From positions 1 through 38,904 of the forward strand of contig JAFQFH010000072.1 in NCBI GenBank assembly GCA_017398685.1: a DNA stretch of 38,904 bases, read 5' to 3'. The stretch's first letter is position 1; each line of letters starts with the position of its first letter. Positions 23,827 to 35,121 of this stretch are shown here, one piece after another. The notes below the pieces were generated by a model. That model had not been told where the DNA came from, did no database searches, and saw only the letters and a program-made list of their open reading frames with translations. Made by a program: the position numbers and the translations under genes. Source of the stretch: Oscillospiraceae bacterium (GTDB lineage Bacteria > Bacillota > Clostridia > Oscillospirales > Oscillospiraceae).

Positions 23827-24621
23827 ATGAAGAACATCAAGAAGTTTGCACTTATCCTTGCAGTTATAATGATGCTTGGCATGCTCACCGGCTGCGGCCA
23901 GAAGGGCACCTCCCTCAAGGACATCCAGAAGGCCGGCGAGCTCGTAGTCGCCACCAGCCCCGACTTCCCTCCCTTTGAATCCCTCCAGAGCGACGGCAGC
24001 GTCGTCGGCATTGAGATAGACCTTCTCAACATCATCTGCGAAAAGCTGGGCGTAGCTCTCAAGATCGAGCAGATGAACTTTGACTCTGTTCTCCCCGGTA
24101 TTCAGGCAGGCAAGTTTGACCTTGGCGCCTCCGGTATCTCCGTCACTCCCGAGCGTGAAAAGAACGTCCTCTTCACCGATCCCTACTGCCTGGCAGCACA
24201 GGCCATAGTCGTCACCGCAGACAGCCCCATCACCTGCAAGGCAGACCTTGAGGGCAAGGCAGTCTCCGTCCAGACCGGCACCACCGCAGAGAGCTTCTGC
24301 ATGGCCAACGGCTACACTGTCAACTCCTTCGAGGCCAACTCCGACGCACAGACCGCCCTCACCTCCGGCAAGGTTGACGCATGGGTCATCGACGACCTGA
24401 CCGCCGCCGACATGGTAGCAGTCTACAACGAGGAAAATCCCGGCGCACTGGTCATCCTGCCCGATGCAATGACCACCGAGCCCTACGCCTTCGCCTTCTC
24501 CCAGGGCAGTGACGATCTGGTTTCCGAAATCAACAAGATAGTTGCCGAGCTTGTTGCCGACGGCACTGTGGCTGAGATCTTCGCCAACAACAACGCACCC
24601 TACACCGCCCCCGAACTCTAA
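23827..24621 (+). CDS. Polar amino acid ABC transporter, substrate-binding lipoprotein
   Basis: A 264-residue periplasmic-binding-protein-type receptor (solute-binding family 3), lipid-anchored outside the membrane. The lipobox LTGC places the modified Cys at residue 23. LVVATSPDFPPFES, VGIEIDLLN and the FDLGASGISVTPERE loop are typical of arginine, ornithine, lysine or cystine binders. It sits between argH and the transporter genes in an arginine operon, so arginine, ornithine or citrulline are the likeliest ligands (inference). Codons are strongly C-ending, consistent with high expression. A 14-bp hairpin directly after the gene may protect its message and keep it in excess over the permease. 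Confidence 0.9.
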   Translation: MKNIKKFALILAVIMMLGMLTGCGQKGTSLKDIQKAGELVVATSPDFPPFESLQSDGSVVGIEIDLLNIICEKLGVALKIEQMNFDSVLPGIQAGKFDLGASGISVTPEREKNVLFTDPYCLAAQAIVVTADSPITCKADLEGKAVSVQTGTTAESFCMANGYTVNSFEANSDAQTALTSGKVDAWVIDDLTAADMVAVYNEENPGALVILPDAMTTEPYAFAFSQGSDDLVSEINKIVAELVADGTVAEIFANNNAPYTAPEL

Positions 24622-24640
24622 TTCGTTCAGCAACATATCC

Positions 24641-24674
24641 AGCGGGATAAGGATAGCATTATCCTTATCCCGCT
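24641..24674 (+). other. Intra-operon hairpin after the binding-protein gene
   Basis: AGCGGGATAAGGAT (24641-24654) and ATCCTTATCCCGCT (24661-24674) form a perfect 14-bp stem with a 6-nt loop, followed by TTAAACAGATTTTAGG and no clear T tract. Hairpins at this place in ABC operons commonly stabilise the upstream message or reduce downstream expression. Confidence 0.65.
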
Positions 24675-24700
24675 TAAACAGATTTTAGGAGGACAGGCAT

Positions 24701-25387
24701 TTGGCAGCATGGTTGGATAAATTATACGAAACTTTTATAGAAACAGGCTATTATACCCTTCTTCTTGAAGGTCTTGGCAATACAATAGTTATCACCCTCG
24801 GCGCTCTTGTCATCGGCGTTGTAATCGGTATGATAATCGCCGTCATCAAGTACTTTGCCGAGGATGTTCACGCACTCAAGCCTCTGGCTGTTGTGTGCGA
24901 TTTTTACGTTACCGCCATCCGCGGCATTCCCGTGGTAGTGCTTCTGCTCATATTCTACTTTATCGTCATGGCCTCGGCGGACGGTATCACTGTAGCTATC
25001 CTCACCTTCGGCATAAACTCCGGCGCATATATGGCAGAACTTATCCGCTCCGGCATAAACGCCGTGGACAAGGGTCAGATGGAGGCCGGACGCAGCCTTG
25101 GTATGTCCAAGCTTCAGGCCACCGGCAAGATAATTCTGCCCCAGGCTCTGCGCTACATACTGCCCGCCATCGGCAATGAGCTTATAGCCCTTTTGAAGGA
25201 GACCGCCGTTGCAGGCTACGTGGCCGTCAAGGACCTTACCCGCGCCGGCAACCTCATCCGCAACAACACCTATGACGCGGTCAACCCCCTCATGAGCGTA
25301 GCCGTCATCTACCTTGTGCTGGTGGTGCTTTTGACCCAGCTTCTGAAAGCAGTGGAAGGGAGGCTGAATAAGAGTGATAAGCGTTAA
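24701..25387 (+). CDS. Polar amino acid ABC transporter, permease
   Basis: A 228-residue inner-membrane subunit of the HisM/GlnP/ArtQ type with about five hydrophobic segments. The cytoplasmic EAA loop [20 protein letters not shown] (about 127-146) contacts the ATPase. [16 protein letters not shown] is typical of this family. The start is TTG at 24701 with AGGAGG seven bases upstream; the next Met lies far inside the first helix region. The end overlaps the ATPase gene by 14 bp. A single permease gene suggests a homodimeric channel. Confidence 0.92.
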   Translation: MAAWLDKLYETFIETGYYTLLLEGLGNTIVITLGALVIGVVIGMIIAVIKYFAEDVHALKPLAVVCDFYVTAIRGIPVVVLLLIFYFIVMASADGITVAILTFGINSGAYMAELIRSGINAVDKGQMEAGRSLGMSKLQATGKIILPQALRYILPAIGNELIALLKETAVAGYVAVKDLTRAGNLIRNNTYDAVNPLMSVAVIYLVLVVLLTQLLKAVEGRLNKSDKR

Positions 25388-26096
25388 AAATCTCAAGAAA
25401 AGCTTCAACGGTGTGGAAGTGCTGAAAGGTATCGACACCGAGATAGAAAAGGGCGACGTGGTGTGTATTATTGGGCCCTCCGGCTCCGGTAAATCCACCT
25501 TCCTGCGCTGCCTCAATCTCCTTGAAAAGCCCGACTCCGGTCAGGTATTTCTGGACGGTACGGAGCTTACCGCCAAAAAGTGCAATATCAATGCCCAGCG
25601 CATGAAGATGGGCATGGTGTTTCAGCAGTTCAATCTCTTCCCACATATGAGTGTGCTGGAAAATCTCTGCTGCGCGCCTATGATGCTCAAAAAAGTGTCA
25701 AAGGAAGCGGCTGAGGAAAAGGCCATGGCCCTTTTGGAGCGTGTAGGTCTTGCAGACCGTGCCAATGCCTACCCTAACCAGCTCTCCGGTGGCCAGAAGC
25801 AGCGTATCGCCATCGTCCGCGCCCTCTGCATGGAGCCGGAGGTCATGCTCTTTGACGAGCCTACCTCCGCCCTTGACCCCGAAATGGTGGGCGAGGTGCT
25901 GGACGTTATGAAGGAACTGGCAAGAGAGGGCATGACCATGGTGGTGGTCACCCATGAGATGGGCTTTGCCCGTGAGGTGGGCAAGCGGGTCATGTTCATG
26001 GATGAGGGTATTATCATGGAGGAAAACAGCCCTGAGGAGCTGTTTGGAAATCCCCAGAGCCCCCGTTTGCAGTCCTTCCTGTCCAAAGTATTATAA
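25374..26096 (+). CDS. Polar amino acid ABC transporter, ATP-binding protein
   Basis: A 240-residue ABC ATPase of the GlnQ/HisP type that powers the importer. Walker [10 protein letters not shown] lies near residues 33-41, then the Q-loop [17 protein letters not shown], signature LSGGQKQR, Walker [15 protein letters not shown] and the switch His in [11 protein letters not shown]. The start is GTG at 25374 with GGGAGG upstream, inside the end of the permease gene, so the two are translationally coupled. argF follows after 14 bp. Confidence 0.95.
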   Translation: MISVKNLKKSFNGVEVLKGIDTEIEKGDVVCIIGPSGSGKSTFLRCLNLLEKPDSGQVFLDGTELTAKKCNINAQRMKMGMVFQQFNLFPHMSVLENLCCAPMMLKKVSKEAAEEKAMALLERVGLADRANAYPNQLSGGQKQRIAIVRALCMEPEVMLFDEPTSALDPEMVGEVLDVMKELAREGMTMVVVTHEMGFAREVGKRVMFMDEGIIMEENSPEELFGNPQSPRLQSFLSKVL

Positions 26097-26110
26097 GGAG
26101 TTAAATTCAA

Positions 26111-27100
26111 ATGGATATAAATTTCAAAGGCAAAAGCTTTCTCAAGCTGTTGGACTTTTCCGCAGAGGAAATTACGGCCCTTATCGACCTTGCTGCCGAG
26201 CTTAAGGAAAAAAAGCACAAGGGCATCCCCCACAGACTCTGCGAGGGCAAGAACATTGCCCTCATCTTTGAAAAGACCAGCACCCGTACCCGCTGCAGCT
26301 TTGAGGTGGCGGCGGCAGATCTGGGCATGCACCCTGTGTATCTTGACCCCAAGGCCTCTCAGATAGGCAAGAAGGAGAGCATAGCCGACACAGCCCGCGT
26401 TCTGGGTCGCATGTTTGACGGTATCGAGTACCGGGGCTTTGGTCAGGAGCGTGTGGAAGCCCTTGCAAAGTACGCCGGTGTTCCCGTGTGGAACGGCCTT
26501 ACCAATGAGTTCCACCCCACCCAGATTCTGGCGGACTTTCTCACCATCCGTGAGCACTTCGGTGACCTGAAGGGCAAGAAGCTCGTGTACATGGGCGATG
26601 CCCGCTACAACATGGGCAACTCCCTCATGGTGGGCTGTGCCAAAATGGGCATGCACTTTGTGGCCTGCGCCCCCAAGGCCTATTTCCCCGACCAGAAGCT
26701 CATAGATGAGTGCATGGCGGTTGCCGCCCAGTCCGGCGCTGTGTTGGAGTTTGAGGAAGACCCCATGAAGGCCGTAAAGGACGCCCACGTTATCTACACC
26801 GATGTGTGGGTCTCCATGGGCGAGCCTGCCGAGGTCTGGAAAGAGCGCATCGAGGCTCTTTTGCCCTATCAGGTCAATAAAAAGCTGATGGATGCAGCAG
26901 GTACACAGTGCCGCTTCATGCACTGCCTGCCCGCCTTCCACGATCTCAATACCGAAACCGGAATGGACGTTTACGAAAAGTTCGGCCTTGAGGCTCTTGA
27001 AGTTACAGACGAGGTCTTTGAAAGCGCCCAGTCCATCGTATTTGACGAGGCGGAAAACCGCATGCACACTATAAAGGCCGTCATGGCCGCAACTCTGTGA
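26111..27100 (+). CDS. argF: Ornithine carbamoyltransferase
   Basis: A 329-residue enzyme making citrulline from ornithine and carbamoyl phosphate. The carbamoyl-phosphate loop STRTR is at 57-61, followed by [11 protein letters not shown] (about 137-147) and the ornithine-binding HCLPAF at 271-276. It could serve anabolism or the arginine deiminase pathway; the operon with argG, argH and carB argues for anabolism. AAGGAG precedes the ATG. Its stop overlaps the GTG start of the malic enzyme by 4 bp. Confidence 0.96.
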   Translation: MDINFKGKSFLKLLDFSAEEITALIDLAAELKEKKHKGIPHRLCEGKNIALIFEKTSTRTRCSFEVAAADLGMHPVYLDPKASQIGKKESIADTARVLGRMFDGIEYRGFGQERVEALAKYAGVPVWNGLTNEFHPTQILADFLTIREHFGDLKGKKLVYMGDARYNMGNSLMVGCAKMGMHFVACAPKAYFPDQKLIDECMAVAAQSGAVLEFEEDPMKAVKDAHVIYTDVWVSMGEPAEVWKERIEALLPYQVNKKLMDAAGTQCRFMHCLPAFHDLNTETGMDVYEKFGLEALEVTDEVFESAQSIVFDEAENRMHTIKAVMAATL

Positions 27101-28281
27101 GTGATAAAATGAACTACGCTGAAAAATCCCTTAAGCTGCACTATGAAGTAAAGGGCAAGCTGGAAACTGCTGTCCGCGTCCCGGTGGACAGCAGAGAGGC
27201 CCTCTCCCTTGCCTATACCCCCGGCGTGGCCCAACCCTGCCTTGAGATACAAAAGAACATAGACAAAAGCTATGAGCTGACCCGCCGCTGGAATACCGTG
27301 GCTGTAGTCACGGACGGTACGGCGGTACTGGGCCTGGGTGACATAGGCCCTGAAGCGGGCATGCCCGTGATGGAAGGCAAGTGCGTTTTGTTCAAGGCCT
27401 TCGGTGACGTGGATGCCATACCCCTTTGCATCCGTTCAAAGAATGTGGACGATATAGTAAATACAGTGGCTCTCCTTGCAGGCAGCTTTGGCGGCGTGAA
27501 TCTTGAGGATATCTCCGCACCACGCTGCTTTGAGATAGAAGAGAAATTACAGGCACGCTGTGATATTCCCATCTTCCACGATGATCAGCATGGCACAGCG
27601 GTGGTCATGCTGGCAGGGCTTATAAACGCCCTTAAAGTGGTAGGCAAACGCATTGAGGACATAAAGCTGGTTATCAGCGGCGCAGGCGCGGCGGGAGTTG
27701 CCGTCACAAAGCTCCTTTTGAGTGCAGGCGTTAAAAATCTCATCATGTGCGACAGGAAAGGCGCAATATACGAAGGCCGAGAGGACTTAAACCCCGTAAA
27801 GGCCCAGCTTGCCGCCATTACAAACCCCAAGGGAGAGAAGGGTACACTTTCCCAGATTATATGTGGTGCTGACGTTTTCATCGGCGTCTCCGCTCCCGGC
27901 CTTCTGACGGCGGACATGGTAAAAACCATGGCAAAGGATGCCATCATCTTTGCCTGTGCAAACCCCACGCCGGAGATAATGCCAGATGAGGCAAAGGCCG
28001 CAGGCGCGGCAGTTGTGGCCACGGGCCGCAGCGATTTTCCCAACCAGATAAACAATGTGCTCTGCTTCCCCGGCATTTTCCGGGGCACTCTGGATGTGCG
28101 CGCAAGATATATTTCCCATTCCATGAAGCTGGCAGCGGCTCACGCCCTTGCAGCCTTGGTGGATGAAGCGGAGCTTGGCAGGGACAATATTCTCCCTCAG
28201 GCCTTTGACAAGCGCATAAAGGACGCTGTGTCTCAGGCCGTAGCCAAGGCAGCCCGGGACGAGGGTATAGCCAGAATATAA
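27097..28281 (+). CDS. Malic enzyme (oxaloacetate-decarboxylating malate dehydrogenase)
   Basis: A 394-residue short-form malic enzyme converting malate to pyruvate and CO2 with reduction of NAD(P). [15 protein letters not shown] (28-42), [25 protein letters not shown] (the substrate and metal site), [11 protein letters not shown] (metal-binding acidic residues) and a Rossmann loop GAGAAGVAV near 195 are all present. GTG at 27097 overlaps the argF stop; an ATG four codons later is a possible alternative start. Placed between argF and fumC, it would consume malate made from ArgH-derived fumarate, giving pyruvate, reducing power and CO2. Cofactor preference cannot be set from the sequence read. 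Confidence 0.93.
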   Translation: MSDKMNYAEKSLKLHYEVKGKLETAVRVPVDSREALSLAYTPGVAQPCLEIQKNIDKSYELTRRWNTVAVVTDGTAVLGLGDIGPEAGMPVMEGKCVLFKAFGDVDAIPLCIRSKNVDDIVNTVALLAGSFGGVNLEDISAPRCFEIEEKLQARCDIPIFHDDQHGTAVVMLAGLINALKVVGKRIEDIKLVISGAGAAGVAVTKLLLSAGVKNLIMCDRKGAIYEGREDLNPVKAQLAAITNPKGEKGTLSQIICGADVFIGVSAPGLLTADMVKTMAKDAIIFACANPTPEIMPDEAKAAGAAVVATGRSDFPNQINNVLCFPGIFRGTLDVRARYISHSMKLAAAHALAALVDEAELGRDNILPQAFDKRIKDAVSQAVAKAARDEGIARI

Positions 28282-28302
28282 ACTTATAAGGCAGTGTTGA
28301 GT

Positions 28303-29658
<1,356 letters not shown>

Positions 29659-29662
29659 ATAT

Positions 29663-32600
29663 ATGGCTAAAAGAAAAGACATAAAAAAGATAATGATAAT
29701 CGGCTCCGGCCCTATTGTCATCGGACAGGCTGCGGAGTTTGACTATGCAGGCACTCAGGCCTGTCTTGCCCTCAAGGAAGAGGGCTACGAGGTCATCCTT
29801 TGCAACTCAAACCCCGCCACCATCATGACGGACACCTCAATCGCCCACAAGGTGTACATGGAGCCTCTGACTCTTGAGTACGTGGCCCGCATCATGCGCC
29901 GTGAGCGGCCCGATGCCATCATTCCCGGCATCGGCGGACAGACGGGGCTCAACCTTGCCATGGAGCTTGAGGAAAACGGCGTCCTTGAAGAGCTGGGCAC
30001 CGAGCTTTTAGGCACTCCCGCCGAGAGCATCCGCCTTGCCGAGGACAGGGAGCAGTTCAAGGAGCTCTGCCAGAGAATAGGCGAGCCTGTCATCCCCTCA
30101 AGGATAACCTACAGTGTGGAGGAGGCCAAAGAGGCTGCCGCCGAGATAGGCTACCCCGTTGTGCTGCGCCCCGCCTTCACCCTTGGCGGCACAGGCGGCG
30201 GCTTTGCCTACAATGAGCAGGAACTCATTGATATCGGTGTCAATGCCTTCAAGCTCTCTCCCGTCCATCAGGTGCTTATCGAAAAGAGCGTCAAGGGCTA
30301 TAAGGAGATAGAGTTTGAGGTAATGCGTGACGGCGCAGGTCACGCCATCACCATCTGCGGCATGGAGAATATCGACCCCGTAGGCGTCCATACCGGCGAC
30401 TCCGTGGTTGTAGCACCCATACTCACCTTGAGCGACCATGACCTGAAAATGCTCAACGACAGCGCCATAAAGCTGATCTCCGCGCTGAAAATCGAGGGCG
30501 GCTGCAATGTGCAGTTTGCCCTGCACCCCCACACCAGTGAGTACTACCTCATTGAGGTCAACCCCCGTGTCTCCCGCTCCTCCGCTCTTGCATCCAAGGC
30601 CAGCGGCTACCCCATAGCCCGTGTCACCGCCAAAATCGCCGTGGGCATGGAGCTTAAGGATATTGCCATCGCCAATACCAACGCTGCCTTTGAGCCGAGC
30701 CTTGACTATATCGTTGCAAAGCTGCCCCGTTTCCCCTTTGATAAGTTTGCCACCGCCTCAAATCTTCTGGGCACCCAGATGAAGGCCACCGGCGAGGTCA
30801 TGGGAATAGGCAGCAATCTGGAGGAGTGCCTTCTGAAAGCCGTCCGCTCCCTTGAAACCGGCGTGTGCCACCTGCATATGCCCATGTTCGACACCATGAG
30901 CGACGCGGAGCTTCGTGAGCATATATCTATGCTCCATCCGGATAATCTCTTTGCCGTGGCAGAGCTTTTGCGCCGCGGTGAGAACGTGACAAAAATCAAC
31001 GAGCTTACCGCCATCACCCCCTATTTTATTGAAAGCATCAAAAAGATAGTGGATATGGAGCGGCTTTTGAAGGCCGCTGCAAAGGATACCGTACTGCTCA
31101 AGGCCGCAAAGAAAATGGGCTTCAGCGATAAATACATTGCAAAGCTCTGGGGCTGTGATGAACTTTCCGTCTTTGCCCTCCGTCAGGAAAAGGGCATAAC
31201 TCCCGTATACCGCATGGTGGATACCTGCCATACAAACGCCTACATACCCTACTTCTACTCAAGCTACACCGGCGAAAACTGCTCTATAGTCACCGATAGA
31301 TCCAAAAAAGTTGTTTTGGGCGCAGGGCCTATCCGCATCGGTCAGGGTGTGGAGTTTGACTATTCCACTGTCCACGCAGTGCAGACCATCGGCAAGGCGG
31401 GCTATGAGTCCATAATCATCAACAATAACCCCGAAACTGTCTCCACCGACTATACAACTGCCGACAAGCTCTATTTTGAGCCTCTCACCACTGAGGACGT
31501 TATGAACGTGCTCCTTTTCGAGGGTGCAAAGGACGTTATCGCCTCCCTCGGCGGGCAGACCGCCATAAATCTGGCGGAATCCCTGATGGCACGTGGCGCC
31601 AATATAATCGGCACTGATGTTGCCGCTATCGACCGGGCAGAAAACCGCGACAGCTTTGAAAAACTCCTTCTGGAGCTTGATATACCCCAGCCCAAAGGCA
31701 CAGCCGTCACCAATATCGAAGATGGCGTAAAGGCCGCGGCCCAGATTGGCTATCCTGTGCTTGTGCGCCCCAGCTTCGTTCTTGGCGGCAGGGCAATGGA
31801 AATAGTTGCCAACGAGAAGATGCTGCGCCGCTATCTGAAGACCGCCGTTGAGGTGGATGAGGACAAGCCCGTGCTGGTGGATAAATATATCTCCGGCAGG
31901 GAAGTGGAGATAGACGCCATCTGCGACGGTACGGACGTATTCGTCCCCGGCATAATGGAGCTGGTAGAGCGCACAGGTGTCCATTCCGGTGACTCTATAT
32001 CCGTCTACCCGCCCTTCTCCATCTCGGATAAGGTAAAGGCCACCATTCTCGACTACGGTAAAAAGCTGGGCCTTGGTATCGGTATAGTCGGACTTTACAA
32101 TATCCAGTTCATCGTGGATAAGGATGATAATGTCTATATCATCGAGGTTAACCCCCGCTCCTCCCGTACGGTGCCATTCCTCTCCAAGGCCACCGGCTAC
32201 TCCCTTGCGGACATTGCCACCAATGTTATTCTGGGCGTGAGCCTTAAGGAACAGGGAATAGACTGCCTTTGCGCAGATGAAAAGAAGCGCTGGTACGTGA
32301 AAGTGCCCGTGTTCTCCTTCTCCAAGCTTCACGGCATGGACACCTATCTTTCCCCGGAAATGAAGTCCACCGGCGAGGCCATCGGCTATGATGTAAAGCT
32401 GCACCGGGCTATGTTCAAGGCCCTGCAGGCCGCGGGCATTGCCCTCAAACGCTACGGCCGGGTCATCTTCACCCTTGCCGATGAGGACAAGGCGGAAGCC
32501 CTGCCCCTCGCAAGGCGCTTCAAGGCGCTTGGCTTCACCATCGAGGCCACCACCGGCACCGCCATATACTTCAAGGAGCACGGCATAGATGCGCGCATGC

Positions 32601-32839
32601 TCCGCCACATCCGTGAAGGCAGCGAGGACGCGCTGGATTCCCTGCGCTCGGGCTATGTAAAGTACCTTGTGAATACCCGCGCCATCCTCTCCGGCGTGCA
32701 TCATAAAAACGGCGCCGCCATCCGCCGCTGCGCGGTGGAAAACGGCGTGCCCACCTTTACATCCCTTGACACGGTGCGTATGGTGCTTGATGTGCTGGAA
32801 GAGCAGGTAAACAAGGTCAGCACCATCGACGAAATGTAA
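29663..32839 (+). CDS. carB: Carbamoyl-phosphate synthase large subunit
   Basis: A 1058-residue subunit that builds carbamoyl phosphate from bicarbonate, ammonia and two ATP. Two homologous ATP-grasp halves are visible. The first begins KIMIIGSGPIVIGQAAEFDY (10-29) and includes VLRPAFTLGGTGGG and EVNPRVSRSSALASKA. The second begins near residue 548 (VVLGAGPIRIGQGVEFDYS) and includes VRPSFVLGGRAMEIV and EVNPRSSRTVPFLSKATG. The C-terminal 130 residues form the MGS-like allosteric domain. Length matches CarB (about 1060-1075), and no part is missing. The glutaminase subunit gene carA is not in the window. It is the last gene of the arginine operon and a terminator follows. Confidence 0.97.
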   Translation: MAKRKDIKKIMIIGSGPIVIGQAAEFDYAGTQACLALKEEGYEVILCNSNPATIMTDTSIAHKVYMEPLTLEYVARIMRRERPDAIIPGIGGQTGLNLAMELEENGVLEELGTELLGTPAESIRLAEDREQFKELCQRIGEPVIPSRITYSVEEAKEAAAEIGYPVVLRPAFTLGGTGGGFAYNEQELIDIGVNAFKLSPVHQVLIEKSVKGYKEIEFEVMRDGAGHAITICGMENIDPVGVHTGDSVVVAPILTLSDHDLKMLNDSAIKLISALKIEGGCNVQFALHPHTSEYYLIEVNPRVSRSSALASKASGYPIARVTAKIAVGMELKDIAIANTNAAFEPSLDYIVAKLPRFPFDKFATASNLLGTQMKATGEVMGIGSNLEECLLKAVRSLETGVCHLHMPMFDTMSDAELREHISMLHPDNLFAVAELLRRGENVTKINELTAITPYFIESIKKIVDMERLLKAAAKDTVLLKAAKKMGFSDKYIAKLWGCDELSVFALRQEKGITPVYRMVDTCHTNAYIPYFYSSYTGENCSIVTDRSKKVVLGAGPIRIGQGVEFDYSTVHAVQTIGKAGYESIIINNNPETVSTDYTTADKLYFEPLTTEDVMNVLLFEGAKDVIASLGGQTAINLAESLMARGANIIGTDVAAIDRAENRDSFEKLLLELDIPQPKGTAVTNIEDGVKAAAQIGYPVLVRPSFVLGGRAMEIVANEKMLRRYLKTAVEVDEDKPVLVDKYISGREVEIDAICDGTDVFVPGIMELVERTGVHSGDSISVYPPFSISDKVKATILDYGKKLGLGIGIVGLYNIQFIVDKDDNVYIIEVNPRSSRTVPFLSKATGYSLADIATNVILGVSLKEQGIDCLCADEKKRWYVKVPVFSFSKLHGMDTYLSPEMKSTGEAIGYDVKLHRAMFKALQAAGIALKRYGRVIFTLADEDKAEALPLARRFKALGFTIEATTGTAIYFKEHGIDARMLRHIREGSEDALDSLRSGYVKYLVNTRAILSGVHHKNGAAIRRCAVENGVPTFTSLDTVRMVLDVLEEQVNKVSTIDEM

Positions 32840-32857
32840 ATCATACGAAGCATATAT

Positions 32858-32895
32858 AAAGGACCTTGAGAAATTTTCTCAAGGTCCTTTGTTGT
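32858..32895 (+). terminator. Terminator of the arginine operon
   Basis: AAAGGACCTTGAG pairs with CTCAAGGTCCTTT (outer stem 32858-32890, AT-rich loop near 32874) and is followed by GTTGTGTTTACAT. The symmetric A/T flanks would also serve the convergent sigma factor gene. Confidence 0.8.
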
Positions 32896-32922
32896 GTTTA
32901 CATAATAAAGATTACATAAAAA

Positions 32923-33525
32923 TTAGCCAGAGAAGGCTGCTGCCAGTTTCTTCCTTATCCTCTGCAAGGCCGAGTCCACACTTTTTACAGGCTTTTGGCA
33001 GCCTGCGGCGATCTCCTCGTAGCTCAGACCCTCCAGATAACCGGAGAGCACCTTGCGCTCAAGAGGGGAGAGAATAGAGCGGCACATGAGATACAGACTG
33101 TCTTTTTCCTCCTGCTCTATGATAAGCTCCTCTGGCGAGGGAGTGTAAGCCCCGTCTGCAAGGGGCAGACCCATGCTGTCATCGCTGTCCTTAAGCTCGT
33201 CAAGGGACAGACCGCTGTTAAGAGGCATATGCTTGAGCCGCCCGGCGGCTTTTATAGCGTCCAGAATACGCCGTCTGATGCAGACCTCTGCGTAGGATTT
33301 GAAGGAAGCCGTGCCCTCTATGTCAAAGCTCTGCATGGAGTGGACAAGGCCTATCATACCCTCTTGGATAAGGTCTTCACCGTCACCGCCAAGAAGAAAG
33401 TAGGGGCGGGTACAGCGCTTTATAAGGGGTCTGTAGCGGCTTGCAAGCTCGCTTCCTGCGGCCTCATCACCCTGTTGGTACATAAGCGAAAGCTGTGCAT
33501 CATTGTATAAACCTATATCCTTCAC
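32923..33525 (-). CDS. sigH: SigH (Spo0H)-like RNA polymerase sigma factor
   Basis: A 200-residue sigma-70-family factor. Region 2 is intact: YFLLGGDGEDLIQEGMIGL, then FDIEGTASFKSYAEVCIRRRILDAIK. A linker KHMPLNSGLSLDE matches the SigH pattern of HIPLNS-x-SLD. Region 4 is LSPLERKVLSGYLEGLSYEEIA with the recognition helix KPVKSVDSALQRIRKKL. SigH directs transition-state and early sporulation genes in Firmicutes; other sporulation genes are not in the window. A GTG at 33525 with AGGGGGA seven bases upstream is the likely start; the ATG 11 codons earlier lies upstream of that ribosome site. An extended -10 (TGGTATACT) lies at 33549-33557. Confidence 0.85.
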   Translation of the reverse strand: MKDIGLYNDAQLSLMYQQGDEAAGSELASRYRPLIKRCTRPYFLLGGDGEDLIQEGMIGLVHSMQSFDIEGTASFKSYAEVCIRRRILDAIKAAGRLKHMPLNSGLSLDELKDSDDSMGLPLADGAYTPSPEELIIEQEEKDSLYLMCRSILSPLERKVLSGYLEGLSYEEIAAGCQKPVKSVDSALQRIRKKLAAAFSG

Positions 33526-33548
33526 GTTGCATCCCCCTTTCTTAGCCG

Positions 33549-33557
33549 AGTATACCA
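33549..33557 (-). promoter_or_regulatory. Extended -10 promoter element of the sigH-like gene
   Basis: On the minus strand TGGTATACT combines the TGn extension with a near-consensus TATACT hexamer 24 bp before the GTG start. There is no good -35, which is acceptable for extended -10 promoters. Confidence 0.45.
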
Positions 33558-33626
33558 TGCTTTTAAGAAAAAAACATTAAAAAATGGAGAATTTTTCAGC
33601 TCCATATTCCATTTTCAGAAGCTCTG

Positions 33627-33635
33627 TGCTAAAAT
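33627..33635 (+). promoter_or_regulatory. Extended -10 promoter element of glnA
   Basis: TGCTAAAAT gives a TGn extension and TAAAAT hexamer 40 bp before the glnA ATG. A weak TTCCAT stands 17 bp upstream. An ATGGAG/CTCCAT inverted repeat near 33583-33605 precedes it and could bind a regulator. Confidence 0.4.
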
Positions 33636-33674
33636 ATTCCAGTTATTAAATTTACTTGTAAGGGAGTAAAAGAA

Positions 33675-35105
33675 ATGGGAAGAACACTTAATGATGTTTT
33701 GCAGCTTTGCAAAGACAATGACATTAAAATAGTTGACTTCAAGCTGACCGATATTGACGGCAGATGGCGTCATCTCAGCATCCCCGTGGAGAGACTCACC
33801 GAGAACACCATGAAGTACGGCATTGGCTTTGACGGCTCCAACTACGGCTACGCCCCTGTGGAATCCAGTGACATGGTCTTTATCCCCGTGCTGGACTCTG
33901 CCGTTATCGACCAGTTTGCCCAGGTACCCACCCTTTCCATGATAGGCGATGTCATGGTCATTGCCCGTCCCGAAAACTATCCCTTTGACCAGTATCCCCG
34001 CAACGTTGCCAAGCGCGCCTGCGAGTATATGCGCGAGCTGGGCATTGCCGATGAGATGATAATCGGCCCCGAGTACGAGTTTTATATTTTTGACGATGTG
34101 CGCTTCTCTACCGATCCCCATAGCTCCGGCTTTGAGATAGATGCCCGTCAGGCCCAGTGGAACGGCTTTGCCGAGAACAATAACAAGGGCTATATCCTCC
34201 GCAACAAGGAAGGCTATCACTCCTGTCTGCCCATGGATATCAACAACGACCTTAGAAGCCGTATGTGCCTTTGCATGGAGGACTGGGGCGTCAAGGTCAA
34301 GTACCACCACCACGAGGTGGGCGGCTGCGGCCAGCAGGAGATAGAGGTGGAGCTGGGCGAGATGACCAAGCTTGCCGATGCCACCATGACCACAAAGTAT
34401 ATAATCAAGAATCTGGCCGCCTCCGAGGGCATGACCGCAACCCTTATGCCCAAGCCCGTGGCAGGTGCCGCCGGCAGCGGTATGCATGTTCATATGCTCC
34501 TCATGAAAGACGGCAAGCCCGTGTTCTTTGATGAGAACGGCTATGCTCAGCTCAGCGAGACCGCTTTGTACTTCATCGGCGGCCTTTTGAAGCATGCGGC
34601 CTCCATCTGCGCCATCACCAATCCCTCCACCAACTCCTATAAGCGCCTCATCCCCGGCTTTGAAGCCCCTGTCACCATCGGCTACGCCATGGCAAACCGC
34701 AGCGCCGTTGTCCGCATTCCTGCCTACGCCAAAGCCCCCGAGGACAAGCGCTTCGAGCTTCGTAACCCCGACGCTACCTGCAATCCCTACTACGCCTACG
34801 CCGCCATTCTCATGGCCGGTCTTGACGGTGTCATAAACAAGATTGATCCCCATGCTCAGGGCTGGGGCCCCTTCGATTTCAACCTTTACGATCTGCCCGA
34901 TGAGGAAAAGGCAAAGCTGGGCGGTCTGCCCGCATCCTTGGGCGAGGCTCTGGACGCTCTTGAGGCTGACCATGAGTATCTCACCCGCGGCGGCGTTTTC
35001 CCCGAAAGACTGCTGGAGGTCTTCATCCGCCGCTGCCGCAAGGCAGACGAGGCTGTGGCCCGCATGCCCCATCCGGCAGAATTTTCCATGTACTACGACC
35101 TGTAA
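33675..35105 (+). CDS. glnA: Glutamine synthetase, type I
   Basis: A 476-residue enzyme making glutamine from glutamate, ammonia and ATP as a dodecamer. Early FDGSNYGYAPVESSDM, IGPEYEFYIFDD (metal ligands), HHHEVGGCGQQEIEVEL, MPKPVAGAAGSGMHVHM and the flap/glutamate loop NPSTNSYKRLIPGFEAP are all in order. The C-terminal part has NLYDLPDEE with Tyr405 at the place of the adenylylation tyrosine of proteobacterial GSI-beta, whereas Bacillus GSI-alpha lacks this context. Whether it is adenylylated is unknown; no GlnE is in the window. AAGGGAG precedes the ATG. It could supply glutamine for carbamoyl-phosphate synthesis by the operon just upstream. Confidence 0.96.
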   Translation: MGRTLNDVLQLCKDNDIKIVDFKLTDIDGRWRHLSIPVERLTENTMKYGIGFDGSNYGYAPVESSDMVFIPVLDSAVIDQFAQVPTLSMIGDVMVIARPENYPFDQYPRNVAKRACEYMRELGIADEMIIGPEYEFYIFDDVRFSTDPHSSGFEIDARQAQWNGFAENNNKGYILRNKEGYHSCLPMDINNDLRSRMCLCMEDWGVKVKYHHHEVGGCGQQEIEVELGEMTKLADATMTTKYIIKNLAASEGMTATLMPKPVAGAAGSGMHVHMLLMKDGKPVFFDENGYAQLSETALYFIGGLLKHAASICAITNPSTNSYKRLIPGFEAPVTIGYAMANRSAVVRIPAYAKAPEDKRFELRNPDATCNPYYAYAAILMAGLDGVINKIDPHAQGWGPFDFNLYDLPDEEKAKLGGLPASLGEALDALEADHEYLTRGGVFPERLLEVFIRRCRKADEAVARMPHPAEFSMYYDL

Positions 35106-35121
35106 TTTAAAACCTGTATGC

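Noticed and set aside
25769-27067. A 432-codon minus-strand frame opposite the ABC ATPase and argF
   Set aside because: It covers two well-identified genes in antisense and shows no recognisable domain.
31259-32704. A 481-codon minus-strand frame opposite carB
   Set aside because: Shadow of carB; no family resemblance and no start signal.
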